Positions 24,826 to 36,924 of a DNA stretch of 64,000 nucleotides are shown here, in pieces; the first letter of the stretch is position 1, and every line of letters begins with the position of its first letter. The stretch lies in assembly GCA_014773175.1 (NCBI GenBank), contig VXCM01000991.1, positions 248,724-312,723 of the forward strand, read 5' to 3'. Below the pieces are notes generated by a model that was not told where the DNA came from, did not search any database, and saw only the letters and a program-made list of their open reading frames with translations. A program made the translations under genes and the position numbers. Source of the DNA: Lucifuga dentata (lineage: Eukaryota; Chordata; Actinopteri; Ophidiiformes; Bythitidae).

Positions 24826-26722
24826 CTTGTAGTGGTTCTGTCTCCTATAATATTCCTGATTTTTTTTTTTTTTATAGTTTTCCCTCCTTAGTCTATTTCT
24901 CTGCTGTCTTAATCCCTCCATCTGAATCAACTGTGTTTGCCAAGTATCTTGCTGACAAACTCAGGGATTTGGTATGGAAGACCATTGCTCATCTCCACTC
25001 ATCTCCCTCTCTCCCTTCTCCTCCTGCTCCATCTCTACCATTTGTTGACAGAGGCCCATTTGAGATGGAGTGTCTTTTTTCCGTCACGTACCTTTCTCAT
25101 CAGCAAGAACGAGTTTTTCCACATATCCTACAAGGCCCTCTCACCGTTAGATTTATTGTCAGTGTGGAGGTTGAAGTTGACTGCTTCCTCTCTGTGATGT
25201 ATTTTCATTGATGCCCTGACACTCTGGAGTGCAGAGATGAGCTTTAACCATCAATAAAACATAGCTCTGTTGACAAAGTAGAAGTGTGGAAAAAAAGGAG
25301 TTGTACTGAGACTTGAGTAAAGAGACATTAGTATGTAAATTGTTTTTTACTGTGAAGCCTGTTTTAAAATTCCTTCCATTCACATACAGTAGGCGTATGT
25401 CAGTACAATGTGCATGTTTTGCCTACCTGATTCCAGTTTAGATGTCTTTCTGTATGCTCCTTCCTTTCTAATCCTTTGCTTTCTTACATTTCCTACAGAT
25501 ACTTTTGTCTCTCCCATCCACCTCCACTCCCACTGCTCTTCATCACCTCTAACCCTGCCTCTCTTCCTCCTCCTCTTATCCCTTTAATGCCTCAATGTTC
25601 TTCACCTCGCCCTATGGAGCAGGTCAGTAGAGGTTGAGGTAGGCCAAGCAGCACATTTCAGTGATTTCCTATTTTCTTTTGATTTTTGAGTGTGCATATA
25701 AACATTCACATATTTCTCTGTGGATGATTTGTGGCCAGGAGCAGTAGATTTTTTTGAGTTCAAAATATTTTAATGAATTTGGCAAAAGATTGCCATGTTA
25801 TAAATGCAATGGCATCTATGATTGCAATGACATTATCAAGATTTTTGCATATTTCTCAATTTCCATCCCTGAACTTTCTCTCTTTTTGATTCAAACTGAT
25901 ACACTGCTACCTGGTAGCCTCTAAAGGGCACCTAAAATACCTTCCAGTGACTCAAATTTGTTAGAAACCTGTTTTATAGTTTGTTATTATTGAATGTTTT
26001 GGGGGAGCTACTCTGTGTTTTAGCATGATCTTCTGAAAATAATTTTGCTCATTTAACTTTGATGATGAAGTTTCCCTAATCTCACAAGTGATGCTGGCAT
26101 AGAAAGTGATCCAAGGTTTCACAGAAGCATCCATTATTGGCACTTTGTTTGGCAAGCACACCTTTGTCATTTACTCTATGGACACTCAAGGTTTTTAAGA
26201 AACCTTTCAGCAGAGGGATAGCGAGGCTTGTGGTTTCCAATACTGAAATGTTAATGTGCAATTCACTATATAGCTACCTGCTTATTTTAATTTTACAAGT
26301 CCAAAGCATTAAACATTCATGGTGACACCTGTGTCCTCAGCTCACTTTTCTCCATTATCTTTTCCTTTTATTTCTAATCTGTGTACTTGATGGCTTTTTA
26401 CCTCTGTGCTCTCTGTGCAGCTGTATCACCTATAAACTCCACTGACTTATATGTGACACTGTCTGTGTGCTTAGGTTTTGGTGACTTATCAGTCCTGATG
26501 AGTGTGTGTGAGAAAGAGACTTGCATCTAATTTAAATGTAGATATCTAAATGCTATCTATACACAGTTTAAATTCAAAGAAAAAATATGTTAATTTTATT
26601 TATAGGTAAACACACAACTCAGTGACAGCTTAACACTGGCTAATTTATTTAACAGAACTCTAATTCCACAGCCAAATTTCAATCAACATGGATATCATTA
26701 GAGAAAATCCTATGATTTAGAA

Positions 26723-26740
26723 TGTGTGTGTGTGTGTGTG

Positions 26741-26800
<60 letters not shown>

Positions 26801-26806
26801 TGTGTT
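26723..26806. repeat. Compound (TG)n-(CT)n-(GT)n microsatellite
   Basis: A TG array, a short C/T bridge, about 20 CT units and then about 12 GT units, 84 bases in all. The three arrays abut directly, giving a Z-DNA-prone / H-DNA-prone / Z-DNA-prone order. Confidence 0.95.
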
Positions 26807-29640
26807 TGGGAGTTATGCTTAGGAGGTGGGAGTTGCCACAAATGATGAGTGTGATCAGGCCATGGCAGTGTTTCAGAGAGGTGCTGTTGCTCCCCCGCAC
26901 TCTGCCAGAACATTCCACTTTTCAGTCCTAATTGAAAATAAACAGATCACTTGGGACTAGCAAGCAAATCTCATGGGCTGGAAAAGTCCAGCTACAACCA
27001 CTGGTAGTGTTTAATCTTTTTTCTGCTCTGGATCTGCAGCCAGATTAATTAACCCAATTACACATGAACAAAAAAAAAAAAAAAAAAAAAAAACATACGG
27101 AATTGAGCTCAAGCTGTACTTTAGTTTCGGTTTAGATGCCTTATTTGAACAACTTTAAAGACATACAAACATTACAGGGATAGACAGGAAACCCAGAGAG
27201 TCTTAAGCATATCACCTGTTTAGGCTTACTTGAGCATATTAAGCAGGTAATGAACATTTATACTGATTTATACTTTTTTTTTTAATTAATGGATTGCAAC
27301 ATAACAGTGACACACATTATGACATACATACAGTGGCAAAAATATACCAAACATAGATGAAGAGAAAAGGACAGAAGAACTGATACATACAGGAAAGTAA
27401 CGTAAAAGGGCCTAGTCATTATACGGTGTGAGTATGGAAACAAAAGAGGCTGACTTAGCAATATTATAGGTTTAGTTATTATATGAATGGGGGTATTTTG
27501 TGTATGGGGATATCCAGCTGGTATATGAGGGGTACATGAGTGTTTAATGAAAGACTAAAGAAAAGGAAAAATAAGAGGACAAACAAAGAATAAATAAATA
27601 CATTTTAAAGGATGGGGGTTAAAAGGGGGTCAGTGTTTGATTGCCAAATACATCAGAGTCCTCTGGCTCACACCACCAGCAACTAGAGCCTGCTAGTTGG
27701 GCACTCAAATTTGACTGATTATGACAACTTTTTTCATATTATTGTTTCCTTGTCATCACTGTTTTTTGTCCCTCAGTTCTTCTTGGTTTTATAATTAGAA
27801 AATGTATAATTTTAGAAAATGGGTCATCCCAGATCCTTATCAGAGAACCAGATCATGAGGGTTTAAAGGCCACTTGAGATACTGTAGGTATATTATGATT
27901 AGAATATTAAACTCAGGTTGTATAAGGACAAGTCCTCCTTTTCACTCTACCCTGCATAGACTTGGCTACTGGAGCTTGTCACAGCCATTGGCCAAAGCCC
28001 AAGACACCGTCTAATCACCATCCTGGAAGGGAGAGGAGAGAGGGGAGGGGAATGAAATCTAACTAAAATCTTGTTTTGATTTTGACTGTAACAATCCTGT
28101 TTATAGACTGTGCAGAAATATGTCAGTATACTGTATAAACTTAAAAACAATATGAATATACACACTTAGATAAGCATCCTTTCCCATGCAGGCAAGTGTA
28201 GAGATATTAATTATATATACACATATATTCATAGAAGCCTTCTGGCAAAGGTTCAACTAGCTGCACAGCATAAACTCTGCCATGAACTCATGTTTATGGA
28301 TCACGTAGAATAATCAGGAACATCCCAGACATGTTCAATAGTGTGAATCAGATGCATCATATCATCGTATTTCTAAACTATTTGTTGCTGTTTATGATAT
28401 ATAAGTAATCTGACAGGGGGTTGTTAATTAACTTTTTGCAATACCTCTAGGAACTAAGACATGTCTGATTAAAATTTTATGACCCTCCCTCAAGTAAGTT
28501 TTCCACATGACCCCTCCTGAAGATTTTGTTTTTTTTTTTTTTTTTTAANTTTTTTTTTTTTTTTTTTTAAGAAGTGACCTTCCCCATAGCAAATTAATTT
28601 TAATGACATAATAAATGTTGAAACAGTATCCCAGGCTAAAAGCAGAGAGGATTTCTCCATCAGGACTCCTGGATCGAGGAGTTTAGACGTAGTTAATACA
28701 GTATATGTCACTACTTACTGTCACTACATTTTTTTATACAATCATTTTTTATGAATTATTCTTTACATTTCTGTCTTGCTCTTCTTACGTTGCTTAATTT
28801 ACTTGTATTTGACAGTCCTAAAACTCTCAGTGACATTTTTCATGTGTTTGAATTTAAAAGACCTTTAATCTTTATGTATACAGCACAAATCATATGGCAC
28901 TTTTTCACCCACCTCTACAGACACAACCTACAGACCACTTTACCATTGCCAGGTGACACAGCTAATATGCCATAAGTAACTGATCACTTTCAAATGACAC
29001 TGTATTGAGCAAGAATATTCACTTTTTCAAATACATGTTGCTCTAAGCCCTCCATCCTCACATCTTATCCTTGCATCTCTTCTTCACATCATAAGTAGGA
29101 GGACCAAGAAACAGATGCAAATGAAGGCAGCATGTAGGCATGTTATATAACTGGAAAGGACTCCTGTGTTTAACTCCTCATCAAGCAAGTACGCCCTCAT
29201 GCAAAACACACCAACACACATTTACTGCACCATAATTCAGGAGATGTGTCCTTCAGAGCCTGCATTTGAAATGCTGACTATGCCACGATGGCCCAGCAAG
29301 TCTGTTTCATTTTAAAAGCTCCTCCAAATGTGGGCATAAAATGCATCCACACAGTCAGGGGGTGTATGAACTGCAGGGTCAAAGGGCCATGCTTCCCTGG
29401 TGAAGGAAGCAAGACTACCCATTCCTTACATCCATGGTTGTGCATGTTATGATGGCTAAACAGAACTGTGAATGGGGGTTGGTGAGCATTCATTTTTGCA
29501 CACCTTCCAAGTTGCTTATCCATCAAGAATTAGCCCTAGTGATGATGCTGCTCAGATCTGAAGGAATTTTGCTTCTTCTGTACAGAAACCATAGATGTCT
29601 GGATGTCAGCAGCAGATCTCCAAGAGGATACTACAAGACA
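26807..29640. other. Anonymous non-coding DNA
   Basis: No gene recognised. It contains a 24-base A run (27070-27093) and a T run with an N (28528-28570, N at 28549). The stretch 29280-29560 is less AT-rich but matches no family I know. Confidence 0.55.
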
Positions 29641-29648
29641 ATGTCATA

Positions 29649-29830
29649 TAGGGGTGTCGCGATATACGGGTATTGAAAATAACTGTGATATTAAAAACAT
29701 GAAATATTGATATCATGTTAATGATACACATATGATAATACCATATAAATAATCCAGCCCCTCTTAAATAATTTCCATTTCTTTCCATTCTCACTTTGTC
29801 TCCCTCCCCCAATGGCTCCCCCAACGTTTA
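29649..29830. mobile_element. Terminal fragment of a hAT-family element
   Basis: It begins TAGGGGTGTCGCGATATACG and continues nearly colinearly with the reverse complement of the right end of the hAT element at 47892-50060. Shared blocks include the GTGATATTAAAAA block, GAAATATTGATAT, ACACATATGATAAT, CCTCTTAA and TTGTCTCCCT. The opposite end was not found nearby, so this is a truncated or heavily decayed copy. It shows that the family occurs at least twice in the window. Confidence 0.65.
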
Positions 29831-30370
29831 TTAACTTTTATTTTAAGTAGGAAGATATAACTGATTTTTTCCATAATTAGCTATTTAGTGTGGCTTCATC
29901 ATATTTTGGTCAAAAAGATTCAATTATTAACGCTGAAGTGATGATATATAAAAGACCATATTCCACAATTGTCCAACGTTAGCTAAACTAGACGAAATCT
30001 TAAACAATTACTCCTACTACTCTTAGTAATGCCTTGATTTAAGAGTTCAAAATGCTGTGCCCATATAAGAATTCTGATTTTATTTTAAAAGTGAAGGAAA
30101 TGGATGATAAGCAAAACATAAACTATCAAAGCTCTCTGCCTATTTGGCAAGACTTCAGACAACACCTTGGTTTCTCTTTAAAGTACAGCTGCGGGTCTTT
30201 CCTCAGTTCTTTTGGATAAATACTGATTCCATTCCAGCTATCTCGTTTCAGAATGTGAGTTGAGTGGGCTGAGGTCTTTGGCAAGGGTATTTTCCTCTAT
30301 GGTGTTTTCCAGCTCTCCTCTTGCATCATCATTATCATGGTAAATAATTCAACAGTTTGTATCAGACATC

Positions 30371-30405
<35 letters not shown>

Positions 30406-33400
30406 CCTTTTCCTCTTTTTGCTCTCTCCCTCTCATAGGTGAGTCTGTTACTCTGTTATCATTGCTGATAACAGAAGAATAACGCACAGCCACAATTAGC
30501 AGAAAATTAGCATGGATGTGGTCATTTAATACATTCTGTAGCCCTTTTTACACATGCAAGTTCAGTCCCACACACATTAATGCAACCCACATATTGTAGG
30601 GAACTGATACTAGTACCAGTCATGATAACAATGATTAATGTGTTCATTCTCTCACATCTGCTCTCTCTGACTGGGCACATTGATAATTATGTGCTGCTGA
30701 GAGTGGCATTCTGTCTTGAACTGTTTAGATCTACAGTCCAAATAACAAAAATCCCTTAAAATTTTATAAAATGATCACAATGTATTAAAAGAAACATTTA
30801 TTCATTTACAGCATAAAAAGGGAGAGAAATAAATCTTCCACTATGACTGGATTACACAAAGAAAACACAACTAAAAGCAGGCAGTAGTGCTCTGGGTTCC
30901 AGAGGTTCTTTTCCCCCATAGATATTATTACATGGGTAGTCATTTGATGATTTACAGTATCATCCAGAAATTAATTAGACATTAATTTCCCATATGAAAC
31001 ATCTGCAAAAATAATTAGCAGCAGTTAAGCTTTAACTTCAAATCCGAACAAGCATTAAGATTCAGTCACCAAACCTAAATTCTGCAGTTGTGAACCAAGA
31101 GGCTGACATCTGTCAAATATACACAGTAACTTACATTAATTTAGCTTTGGAGTTTGAATTAATATGGGATCAGCTGACCAACTGGTGCAGTGTTTTGTTC
31201 CTTTTTGCAATAATAAAAAGCAGCACATCAGCTGCAGCACAGCAACAATAGTGAGTCCTCTACAAATGTCAACACAGGTTTGTTTAGTCACTGTACTGAT
31301 GCTGACATTTATCAATACACATGATATGTGCAAATAGTGAGGTGAGCAGCACTTCAGTGCCAGAACAGATGTTAAATGATGTCCTCACCCATGCAGCAGC
31401 AGATATCAGGCCTTCATGAAACTGTGACCTAAATAATAGAAAACATCATTTCCTGTCCTAACCCAGTCTAGATCTTTTGCAGATACCTTCTGCCTGTGAA
31501 TCCTACTCATCCCACACAGAGGGCAGATACATGAATGACTATGTATGACATATCCATATTGTATCTTTGTATCTGCATGGGCTAACCTAACTGTGGCTGA
31601 CCTGCATTGTATGGCAGTTCAGCTGAATGCTATCCGGCCTGCTCAGTTGTTCAGCCATCATCATAGATGCCACATAATCAAACTTCCTAGATTAAAAGTA
31701 ATATGTTTCTACACTTATCTTGAACCATTAGAAATTCAGTGTATATGTGCACATTCACATTAGTCTTCATGGTCATTAGGTGGACACCTTCTCAATAATT
31801 GGTGTTTCGTTGAGTTGGGACCTACAAGACTCAAGAGTGTATTCTACTATCCCTGAATCCCCCCNGCCTGCTCCCACACCCAACACTACTCTGTTGCTAC
31901 CTGTACTACCTTTCTTCTGATCCACAGCCCCTCACTAGCCCTGACTGCAGCCTCACCCATGTGCTTCAATGTCTCAAGCTCTGCCCTCTTGCTCCTAATT
32001 CTTCAAGTAAGGCCAAACTGACTTCTGGCCTCTACAGGGTGGTACTTGTCCTTCCACCCCTTTTGCTGTACTTCTGAAATTAAATTAAGATTATCTGAGC
32101 TCTTTCTTCGCATATGCACTTAGAAGTGTTTGATCGATCTCGAAGTCAAATATATGCACTTACACGTGTAAATGGTTGAAATATATACAATACTAAATAA
32201 ATATGCTTTTCAGTGTGAGTGAAGTACAAAACTTATGCAGCTGTCATGCACAGCTTCAGTGATTAAAGTGGAAGCATATCTGCTGACTGAAAAGAGCAGA
32301 AAAAAACATGGCAGGTGTAGACAAGCTGTAATGAAAAACCAGTTGCTGGTATATGCTTCATAAAAGCACAAGGCTCATGCTTACTGTAGTATGTGTGTTT
32401 TCTTTGCAGTATTTTTGCATTTCCAAGAAAATACATTTGTATTTCCTCAAAACCTTTTGCAGTAGCTCTATTTTTTGGTTTCCAGACTTTGGACTCTACC
32501 AACACCAACCTACAATGACACAGATCAACTTAATATATTACTGTGGTAGTGTCAATAGTGTTATTGCTAAATGCATAGTTATATAATTAGTAAAAGCAAA
32601 ATCAAGCAAATCTAGATTAATTTAGATTTTATAAAAGAAAGGAGTAGGCTACTACAATATGAGGAGTTGATTTACAAAAGTACTTTGTGTACAGGTGCAT
32701 GTTTTGAAGCATGTTGTGTATAAATGGTTTGTATAGCATGTTTGGTATTGAAAGAGAATGCCAAAGGTGTTGCAAGTATTCAGAAGTATGAAAATGACAC
32801 CATGACCTCTTACGAGCTCTGTAATGACCACATGATAAAGGTGACTTCAGGTAATGCTGATGTCAGATAACCAAATTTGTGGTGCTGGAAAATAATCTTC
32901 ATGAGGTTCACATGAAAACAAAAAAATGGTGCTTTGTGCTTCTTGGAATCCTCCATGTTGGAAGGAGTTCAATATAACTAGTTATTGTAATAATTGTAAT
33001 GATTGATGTTAATCTGTGCGTGCAGTGGTCTTTGCACCAATAAATGCTGTCACTCATAAATAAATGTTTGAACATGCTCATACAGTACACAGGATACACT
33101 GAATGGCTACTACAGGAGGCAAATGTAGGCAAGAGTCATCCTGACCTCTCCATATTTTTTGATCCAGTATGAGCATTTTTTCTTGATCTTGTTCTTTTCT
33201 GCTCCACACAGCGTTATCAGTATCATCTGATGCAGTGGTGTTCAGTTTTTAATGCTCTCTAATCACAGGTTCCATTGTAGAAGATTCATCTTGAACTGCC
33301 ATCTTAATTCGTTTCCTTTTGTTGACTTTCATATGACATTCATCCCTCTAGCTCTCCTCTGGCATTGCCATGATATGACTGTGCGGTGACAAACTGCATG

Positions 33401-35270
33401 GCTGGGCAAAGAGGAGATTAAATGACTTGCCTCTAAGACAAGAGTTCATCATCCCATCTGTTCTATAATAAAGGTAAAGGATTGCTAACCTCTTCACCTT
33501 CAGGGAAAGAAAATTAGCACCTTCCATGTTTCCACCTTTCAGAGAATACAAGACGCAGCACAATGTGATCCCTGGAGCATTTTACATAATATTCTGAAGG
33601 TCTTATCAGGAAGAATATTAGTGTTTGGTTATGAAATTCAAATAAGCCAATGAAGAATGAAGTAGATTAAGGATATTACAAAGGCAAATAAAGGCAAATA
33701 ATTGCTTTTATTGACCACAGCCTGATGGCAAGCCCATAAATTTGATTTTCTTTGAAGGTTTGCTTTATGCTCCATTTTATGAAAAGGTGAGATCTGACTG
33801 ATTAAATCAAACTTCAGTGGCAGAGCTGACCCATATAATGTAATGGTGTGAAGGAGAAACCAGGTTTGGTAACTCTGTATTTCACATTAACATAACGGCA
33901 TAATACACTGAGGTAATAACTATAGTCATATGATGCAATATGTAATCATGCTCAAAATTCTACCAGCATTTATTCCTGACCTTGCATTATAATTTGCCAA
34001 GAGGAACTTTAATGTCAATATCTCACAATATAGCACCATTACAGCATTTTATGAGTATTGCTCCACCTTATTTAGATCGTTTTTTAAAGTTTTACCGCTG
34101 CAAATGCAACTAATCATCCCTGTCATCAAAATTTAAATCAGGTTGAACTTCATACCTTTTAAGATCACTGTTTCTTTTTTTTTTTTTTTTANTTTTTTTT
34201 TTTTTTTTAATCTCATAAAAAATTTTATTTGGCATAACATTAACTACCTTTTCTTCACTTTTTTGTTCAGTACATAAGGCTCCAGAAAGTTATGGATGGT
34301 CATAACCTTTTATCATTTTGTCCCTACTCCGGCACCACAATGACTTCTTTTTCAAAAGTTTCCTTTCTATTTGATTTGACTTTAGGTATTTGCAGCAGTC
34401 ATGCTTAACCTATAAAATCACAAGACATCATGTACTGATGTAACAATTATACTCTATAACCTAAAGACAAGACAGTAAACTCCATTCATTATTACAAAAG
34501 CAAGCTAACAGCCAGTCATTCAAAATCATCATGATAGCATTTTCAACACCACAGATTGATTCTGTTCTGAATATATTCAAGACTTCCAGGTTTGACATGG
34601 GAAGTTTCAAAGATTAGTCACATGATCAACAACTGACACTTGGTCCGGCACTGACACTCCAGTTCCAATCTGAAAACAGCTTTGACTTGGTTTATTCCAG
34701 ACCAATGACGTTTGAAACTTGTGGAACGTCATCACACCCCAGTATAGCTATTTCAAAACCTGAGTTGATAAGCTTCCATCAAATTACAGTAAAATGAAAT
34801 TTTACAAACTTGTGAATTGTTCAAATAAGGAGAGACAGCTCGGTGTATGACAAAAAAATGGTCTGACACTTATCTAACAGTCATTTCATGTGATTCACAC
34901 ATACAAGGAATGTAATGTCTGCAGTAAATCTCAATGAGATACCAAAGAAATATTGTCTTTGAATATACTTTAATTATATATGACTGCAGTCAAACAGCTG
35001 TAATACTAGAGATCTGTTGTTGAGGCTCATCTACCATGATCATGTGTGCTTCTTTCTCACTTTGATTTCAGCACGTTTATAATTACTGTAGTAAAAGCTT
35101 CTGCTACTCAGCTATGCATCAAATTTAAGACAGAGACATTTTGAAAACTATGACAATTTCAAATGTTTCAAAACTGTTTTGAAAATGTTATCTTTACTCA
35201 TCACATATATCCATCATGCTACTTATTTGCCTCCACTCTGTTAATTTTGTCTCTTTTCTAATAGTTTGAT
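29831..35270. other. Anonymous non-coding DNA
   Basis: More than 5 kb with no recognised gene. It contains a (CT)n array (30373-30403), a C-rich stretch with a single N at 31865 and a T run with an N (34175-34208, N at 34192). Confidence 0.55.
30373..30403. repeat. (CT)n microsatellite
   Basis: About 15 CT units followed by C- and T-rich sequence. Confidence 0.95.
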
Positions 35271-35461
35271 TGTATAGATCTGTGGTTCTTAATGCATACA
35301 GTTCAGTAGGTGGCGTAATTCAGCTGTTTTGCCAACTGCCAAAAATTGGAAGAAGAAGAAGAAGACTCCTGAATATAGAAAATTATATTGGACAAATGGC
35401 AACAGATGCGAAAGAGCTGATTATCGCAAAAATAAAATACAGTATGTTATTTTCTCTACAA

Positions 35462-35463
<2 letters not shown>

Positions 35464-35498
<35 letters not shown>

Positions 35499-35845
35499 TT
35501 TATTTATGGCACCTTTCAGGACACTCAAGGTCACCTTACATCACAAATTTGACAAATGCCAACACCATACAGAAAAGTTAAAACATAAAAACATTAAAAG
35601 CAAAAAGAACAGTGAATCACAGTGAGTAGGCTCATTTAAACAGGTAGATTTTGATGTGTGATTTGAAGGTGGGAACAGAATCTGATGTGTTGAGGGAGGG
35701 AGTTCCAGAGCCTAGGAGCACTGCAGCTAAAAGCTCTGCCACCTATGGTTTCGAGAGGAAGGAACTGAGAGGAGTCCGGCAGAGGAGAATCAGATTGATT
35801 GACCACAATTTGATGAGACCCTGATATTGCTGGAGAAGCATACAT
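35464..35845 (-). mobile_element. LINE (L2/Rex-like) 3' end inserted in the hAT element
   Basis: The minus strand encodes a LINE C-terminal tail, GGRAFSCSAPRLWNSLPQHI (about 35760-35680). A 3' untranslated region with the GACCTTGAGTGTCCTGAAAG motif and ATAAATAAAATTT follows, then an (ATT)n tail (35464-35497, seen as AAT on the plus strand). CDS tail, conserved 3' motif and simple-repeat terminus in this order are typical of 5'-truncated fish LINE insertions. It interrupts the 5' part of the hAT element, so it inserted after it. Confidence 0.75.
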
Positions 35846-35869
35846 ACTGGTTTACGTCAGATTTGTTTA

Positions 35870-36783
35870 TTCTGCAACTTTTTGCAATATTGGATTCCTT
35901 TGTATCTGACCGTTGATTGGAGGAACTGTGTGGGACTTTGTTCTGATGGTGCACGGGCAATGACTGGTAAAGAAAGCAGACTGATGGCAAAAGTACAGGC
36001 TGTTGCTCCACTCACAGACAGTGCTAAGAAAATGCCACCTGACCTCAACAATGGATTTGATAGATGATAGATGAAGCAGCCCATTCAGTCAACTCTATCA
36101 AAACGAGTGCAAAGAACTGAACTTTTCACCAGCTGCTGTACCATAGTGAAGTACTGTGGCTTTCTAGAGGAAACGTCTAGTCAACTTTATGAGCTCTGGG
36201 AGGAGGTAAGACACTTTTGGAGGGGAAAAAAAAACAAAAAAACAAATGCTATAGCTGCAAACATTTCTAATGAAAAACGGCTTGCCCTACCTTAGCCTAC
36301 CAAACTGACATTTTCAGTTGACTTAATGAATGCTCCAAAATTGCAGCATGGATCAGAAAATTGTCATCCTAACAAACACATGTGGACAATGACAATTTTG
36401 ATGCTTTCCTTGGATGATTTCCTGAGCGAAAAGAATGTGTCATGAGTAGACGTGGGTGGTAATTGGTCATCTCAATGAAATTCTAAGGCAGTTTTGTGAA
36501 TATTTTCCTGAAAAGCATGCTGATCCACAGAAGAGTGGATCAGAAATCCCTTTGCAGTGATAAAGTCGACAGGAATGCCACATGAATTGGAGGAGTCACC
36601 TACTGGTATCACAACAGATATGGTTCTGAAGCTAGAGGTTTTCTGACAAGTCTTTGGCTGAAATTTGGATGTCACTGCAAGGTGAATGCAAAGAACTGAG
36701 TGACATGGCATTGAAAAAACCTTCTCCCATTTGCATCAACGCATCTCTGTGAGGCTGGCTTCTCAGCACTGGTGTACCTAAAA
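35870..36783 (+). pseudogene. hAT transposase pseudogene (ZBED/Charlie-like)
   Basis: Blocks of a hAT transposase appear in order with frameshifts and stops: NCVGLCSDGARAMTG (about 35928-35972), where the family has NC.G...DGA.AM.G; then KKMPPDL; then QLYELWEEV (about 36183-36209); then FCEYFPEKHAD; and last NLLPFASTHLCEAGFSALVY (about 36718-36777), the conserved C-terminal dimerisation region. The sequence stops at the poly-A/N/poly-T join just after it. The functional enzyme would cut and paste the element, leaving 8-bp duplications. The name ZBED-like reflects similarity to domesticated vertebrate hAT proteins; this copy is clearly not one of them. Confidence 0.85.
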
Positions 36784-36796
36784 AAAAAAAAAAAAN

Positions 36797-36857
<61 letters not shown>
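36780..36857. repeat. Poly-A / N / poly-T join
   Basis: Sixteen A, one N (36796), then 61 T. An A run switching to a T run exactly at an N suggests a gap joined between two unrelated homopolymer ends. Missing sequence or a misoriented contig is possible. Confidence 0.85.
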
Positions 36858-36858
<1 letters not shown>

Positions 36859-36924
36859 TCTTTAGCAAATGTTTTCATTCTCAAAAGGGGGTGTTGCTCA
36901 TAAAAAAAAGGTTAAGAACCACTG

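Larger units (their letters stand above)
22923..26720. other. Anonymous non-coding DNA
   Basis: No gene recognised. It contains a (GACA)n run at 24066-24090 followed by TGTCA repeats, a hairpin at 24678-24705, a (CT)n array at 24792-24822 and a pyrimidine-rich stretch near 25490-25600. Confidence 0.55.
35280..36924 (+). mobile_element. hAT-superfamily DNA transposon relic
   Basis: The left end is CTGTGGTTCTTAA (35280). The right end, read on the opposite strand, is CAGTGGTTCTTAACC (ending at 36924), the terminal repeat style of hAT/Charlie elements. The flanking octamers GTATAGAT (35272-35279) and ATATAGTC (36925-36932) agree at 5 of 8 positions, consistent with a decayed 8-bp target duplication. 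Inside are a ruined transposase on the plus strand, a minus-strand LINE insertion and a poly-A/N/poly-T join. The element is inactive. Confidence 0.8.
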
